This document shows, piece after piece, positions 48,386 to 50,014 of a stretch of 50,014 nucleotides of DNA; the first letter of the stretch is position 1; the number at the start of each line of letters is the position of its first letter. The position numbers and the translations under genes are program-made. The stretch covers positions 19,946-69,959 of the forward strand of contig DJGJ01000067.1 of the NCBI GenBank assembly GCA_002432715.1, given 5' to 3'. Under the pieces are notes generated by a model, which saw nothing but the letters and a program-made list of their open reading frames with translations, made no database searches and was not told the origin of the DNA. The DNA comes from Sphaerochaeta sp. UBA5849. Lineage in GTDB: Bacteria; Spirochaetota; Spirochaetia; Sphaerochaetales; Sphaerochaetaceae.

Positions 48386-49462
48386 ATGCATCTATTCCAT
48401 CGATTGTTCACCATGCTTGTATTGTTGAGTGCCTTTATCTGCACGGATCTTTTTGCAGTACACACCTATACATCAGAACCGGCTGCCGATTTCACCGCCA
48501 CAGGACTGGTCAACAACAAGACTGGAGCCTTGGTAGGCACGCTCTTTCTCGATCCTTCACTCCCAGTCTCCAAGATTACCATCGCCCCGACCATGAGCTC
48601 TGCTTCCGTGCAGATGTACTACGTCAATCAGAACCAGTTGCACGTCAGCACTCTCTCGGGTTCTCTCTATGTTACTTATTTCAAAACCAATGGAACCCAG
48701 GTGGGAAGCAACCTGACCACCCAAAGTTCGCTTACCTTCAACTCCCTCGATGCTACCAGACCCGTCTCTTTTTATATCCTCGTAAACTCTTCCGAATACA
48801 CAGCTTTTCTCAACACAGTGCGAAACATTTTTATAATCATACAATCGCCGAACAGATTTGTCAGCATGGGCTGTGCATCGGCATTCACCTTGCTCTCACC
48901 TTCCAACATGACTTATCCGGTACTTTCCAACCAAGGGGAGAGCACTCTCCCCACCCCCTTTGTAGGAGGAGGTCTCACGGGACCCGCGGGCGACCGGACG
49001 ATCTTCATCGGGGAGCCTGGTGTAAGTTCAAACTTCTGGGTCAACTACAATATTGCAGACGAACCAGTGTACAACATCTCCTTTGCGAATAGTGATGTGT
49101 ATATTCAGGATATCGGATATGCGACGCTTTCCCCCATACCTCTTACCAATCTTAATCTACAGGTGGAGAACTACCAGAACACCTACCTTGGGCAAAGCCG
49201 GGTGAACGTCCGCTTTTATCAGGATGGATACCCAACATTCCGCTTCCTTCACACAGCAAATCCTGCATGTCAATTGCCATACACTCTTTGGGTCAACCAA
49301 ACCGAGGTCCCTTACAATATGCCCTTCAGCCCATGGCCGGCACCCATGGCCGCAATTAATGTTGCCCAGATTTCTCTGATGGTGAGGCAGCAAGATTTGG
49401 ATGCTGCACTGGAAGGTGAATACACCACCACCATCACTGTGGAGGTCATCAGCGGCATCTAA
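48386..49462 (+). CDS. Secreted beta-rich protein of unknown function
   Basis: The 358-residue protein starts with a signal peptide ending near FICTDLFA. The mature part has no membrane helix, is rich in Thr, Ser, Asn and Tyr, and should be mostly beta strand. Two cysteines occur in the middle (MGCASAF) and one late (NPACQLPY). The ending LEGEYTTTITVEVISGI resembles the last strand of CS1/spore-coat-U-type fimbrial subunits, which is only a weak hint toward a surface or adhesive role. ATG at 48386 suits the signal peptide; the ATG at 48335 falls almost at the predicted transcript start. I do not recognise the family. Confidence 0.7.
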   Translation: MHLFHRLFTMLVLLSAFICTDLFAVHTYTSEPAADFTATGLVNNKTGALVGTLFLDPSLPVSKITIAPTMSSASVQMYYVNQNQLHVSTLSGSLYVTYFKTNGTQVGSNLTTQSSLTFNSLDATRPVSFYILVNSSEYTAFLNTVRNIFIIIQSPNRFVSMGCASAFTLLSPSNMTYPVLSNQGESTLPTPFVGGGLTGPAGDRTIFIGEPGVSSNFWVNYNIADEPVYNISFANSDVYIQDIGYATLSPIPLTNLNLQVENYQNTYLGQSRVNVRFYQDGYPTFRFLHTANPACQLPYTLWVNQTEVPYNMPFSPWPAPMAAINVAQISLMVRQQDLDAALEGEYTTTITVEVISGI

Positions 49463-49824
49463 ATCAGGCTTGAAAGAACCCGAAACGTTTTCCTATATTG
49501 GATTAGTAAAAGCTTTTCTCGGCCATTTGGATACTGCGTATAGCCAGCCCTAAAAAAGAAGCTCCCTGAACAACACGACGAGCTCCAACAGAGTCATCTC
49601 TATAGGAAAAATGTTGGCTGTTTTTTAAGAAATAATGACTTCAAGCTGTTTATCTGTAATTCACTGAGCTAAATTCTAACGACAACCATATTTTCTCATA
49701 GAAACAGGTAGTAAATTTCTATAATCATAAAGAATTGCGGCCTGTCTCATAGTGCATTACATCCTGGAACAACCTCTAATGTACTTAGAGATTGAAAATA
49801 GAAGCACACGGAGTGTTTCAGGAT
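49463..49824. other. AT-rich 362-base stretch without a gene
   Basis: No coding region is convincing. The composition is visibly richer in A and T than the surrounding genes. A possible terminator lies at 49585-49626: CCAACA pairs with TGTTGG across 21 bases, followed by CT and six T. The stretch could be a boundary of acquired DNA before the partial gene at the window end. Confidence 0.4.
49585..49626 (+). terminator. Weak candidate terminator after the secreted-protein gene
   Basis: CCAACA (49585-49590) and TGTTGG (49612-49617) can form a six-pair stem followed by a T-run (49621-49626). The loop is long and the stem short, and it lies about 120 bases after the stop. Confidence 0.3.
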
Positions 49825-50014
49825 ATGTACATCATTTATTCCGGTCCGAACGACAAATACGAGTACCTGAGTATTGTGGTCGACCGGGAGAAAGACATAT
49901 ACAGCAACAGGAAGAGAGGGCTGTTCACCTTCGATCCGAACACCGGCACGTATGGGAAAGTTCCTGAGGACTTCATTGAGCCACGCGTTTGCGACAAAAG
50001 ACGTATTGAAAGGG
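49825..50014 (+). CDS. N-terminal part of an unidentified protein, cut by the window end
   Basis: An open frame of 63 codons runs from ATG at 49825 off the end of the window. It begins MYIIYSGPNDKYEYLSIVV and continues with RKRGLFTFDPNTGTYGKVP and FIEPRVCDKRR. A CAGGAT or more distant GGAG could serve as ribosome site. The mix of a short beta-rich start and a basic, CxxxR-containing stretch reminds me of N-termini of IS1634/IS4-type transposases, but this is a weak impression. The AT-rich region upstream would fit an element boundary. Confidence 0.45.
   Translation, partial: MYIIYSGPNDKYEYLSIVVDREKDIYSNRKRGLFTFDPNTGTYGKVPEDFIEPRVCDKRRIER

Noticed and set aside
1..50014. CRISPR arrays, rRNA operons, prophage modules or complete insertion sequences
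   Set aside because: No repeat-spacer pattern, rRNA sequence, phage structural genes or paired terminal repeats were seen; the only hint of a mobile element is the truncated gene at the right edge.

Overview
The window reads as about 50 kb of chromosome from a Gram-negative-type anaerobe, most likely a spirochaete of the Sphaerochaeta group. The points in favour are outer-membrane beta-barrel proteins, a free-standing DbpA-type RNA-binding domain, xylose and GlcNAc catabolism, corrinoid remodelling, tandem diacylglycerol-type glycosyltransferases and moderate GC content. This assignment rests on gene content recalled from memory, not on any search. Genes are packed very tightly: neighbours on one strand often share ATGA or TAATG overlaps, and six convergent pairs overlap at their 3' ends.

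Layout. 1-2022: a tRNA end with a terminator, mnmA (tRNA thiolation) and nagB. 2023-3865: a HigB toxin with an antitoxin fused to an ImmA/IrrE-type metallopeptidase. 3854-8463: glycerophosphodiesterase, TrmJ-like methyltransferase, AI-2E-type membrane protein, a cluster-less MutY relative and a DMT transporter. 8523-16776: a nine-gene corrinoid/ECF operon, namely cobT, cbiR, cobU, cobS, a ThrH-like HAD phosphatase, a small membrane protein, a SAM hydrolase, an ECF S-component, and one polypeptide holding both ECF ATPases and the T-component. CbiR, CobU, CobT and CobS together form a cobamide-remodelling route; the usual last enzyme, CobC, is absent and ThrH may replace it. 16896-22333: DksA-like protein, MBL hydrolase and DbpA-type RNA-binding protein behind a structured leader, then a coiled-coil protein, an MltG-like protein and an SdpR/SdpI pair.

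22562-28984: tRNA-Leu(CAA), a patatin/beta-barrel protein, a TPR protein, queH, cardiolipin synthase and a ribokinase-family gene. 29031-32726: an AraC regulator divergent from xylBA. 32723-35913: AEC permease, aldo/keto reductase, a ferritin-like/VIT iron transporter and a TrpR-like repressor. 36009-42242: a polyprenyl sugar-phosphate transferase, a secreted protein, a Wzi-like barrel and a second barrel, together a surface-polysaccharide locus. 42239-48197: two tandem GT28-type glycosyltransferases, a divergent GT4 enzyme and an MMPL/RND exporter, probably making and moving glycolipids. 48386-50014: a secreted protein of unknown role, an AT-rich gap and the start of an unidentified gene cut by the window edge.

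The most striking pattern is regulatory. At ten gene starts a sigma70-like promoter places its -10 box only 6-7 bases before the start codon, with no Shine-Dalgarno site. These genes should give leaderless mRNAs. The other main candidates for new biology are the structured RNA before the DbpA-domain gene, the cobamide operon with ThrH and the ECF fusion, and the toxin/antitoxin-peptidase pair.
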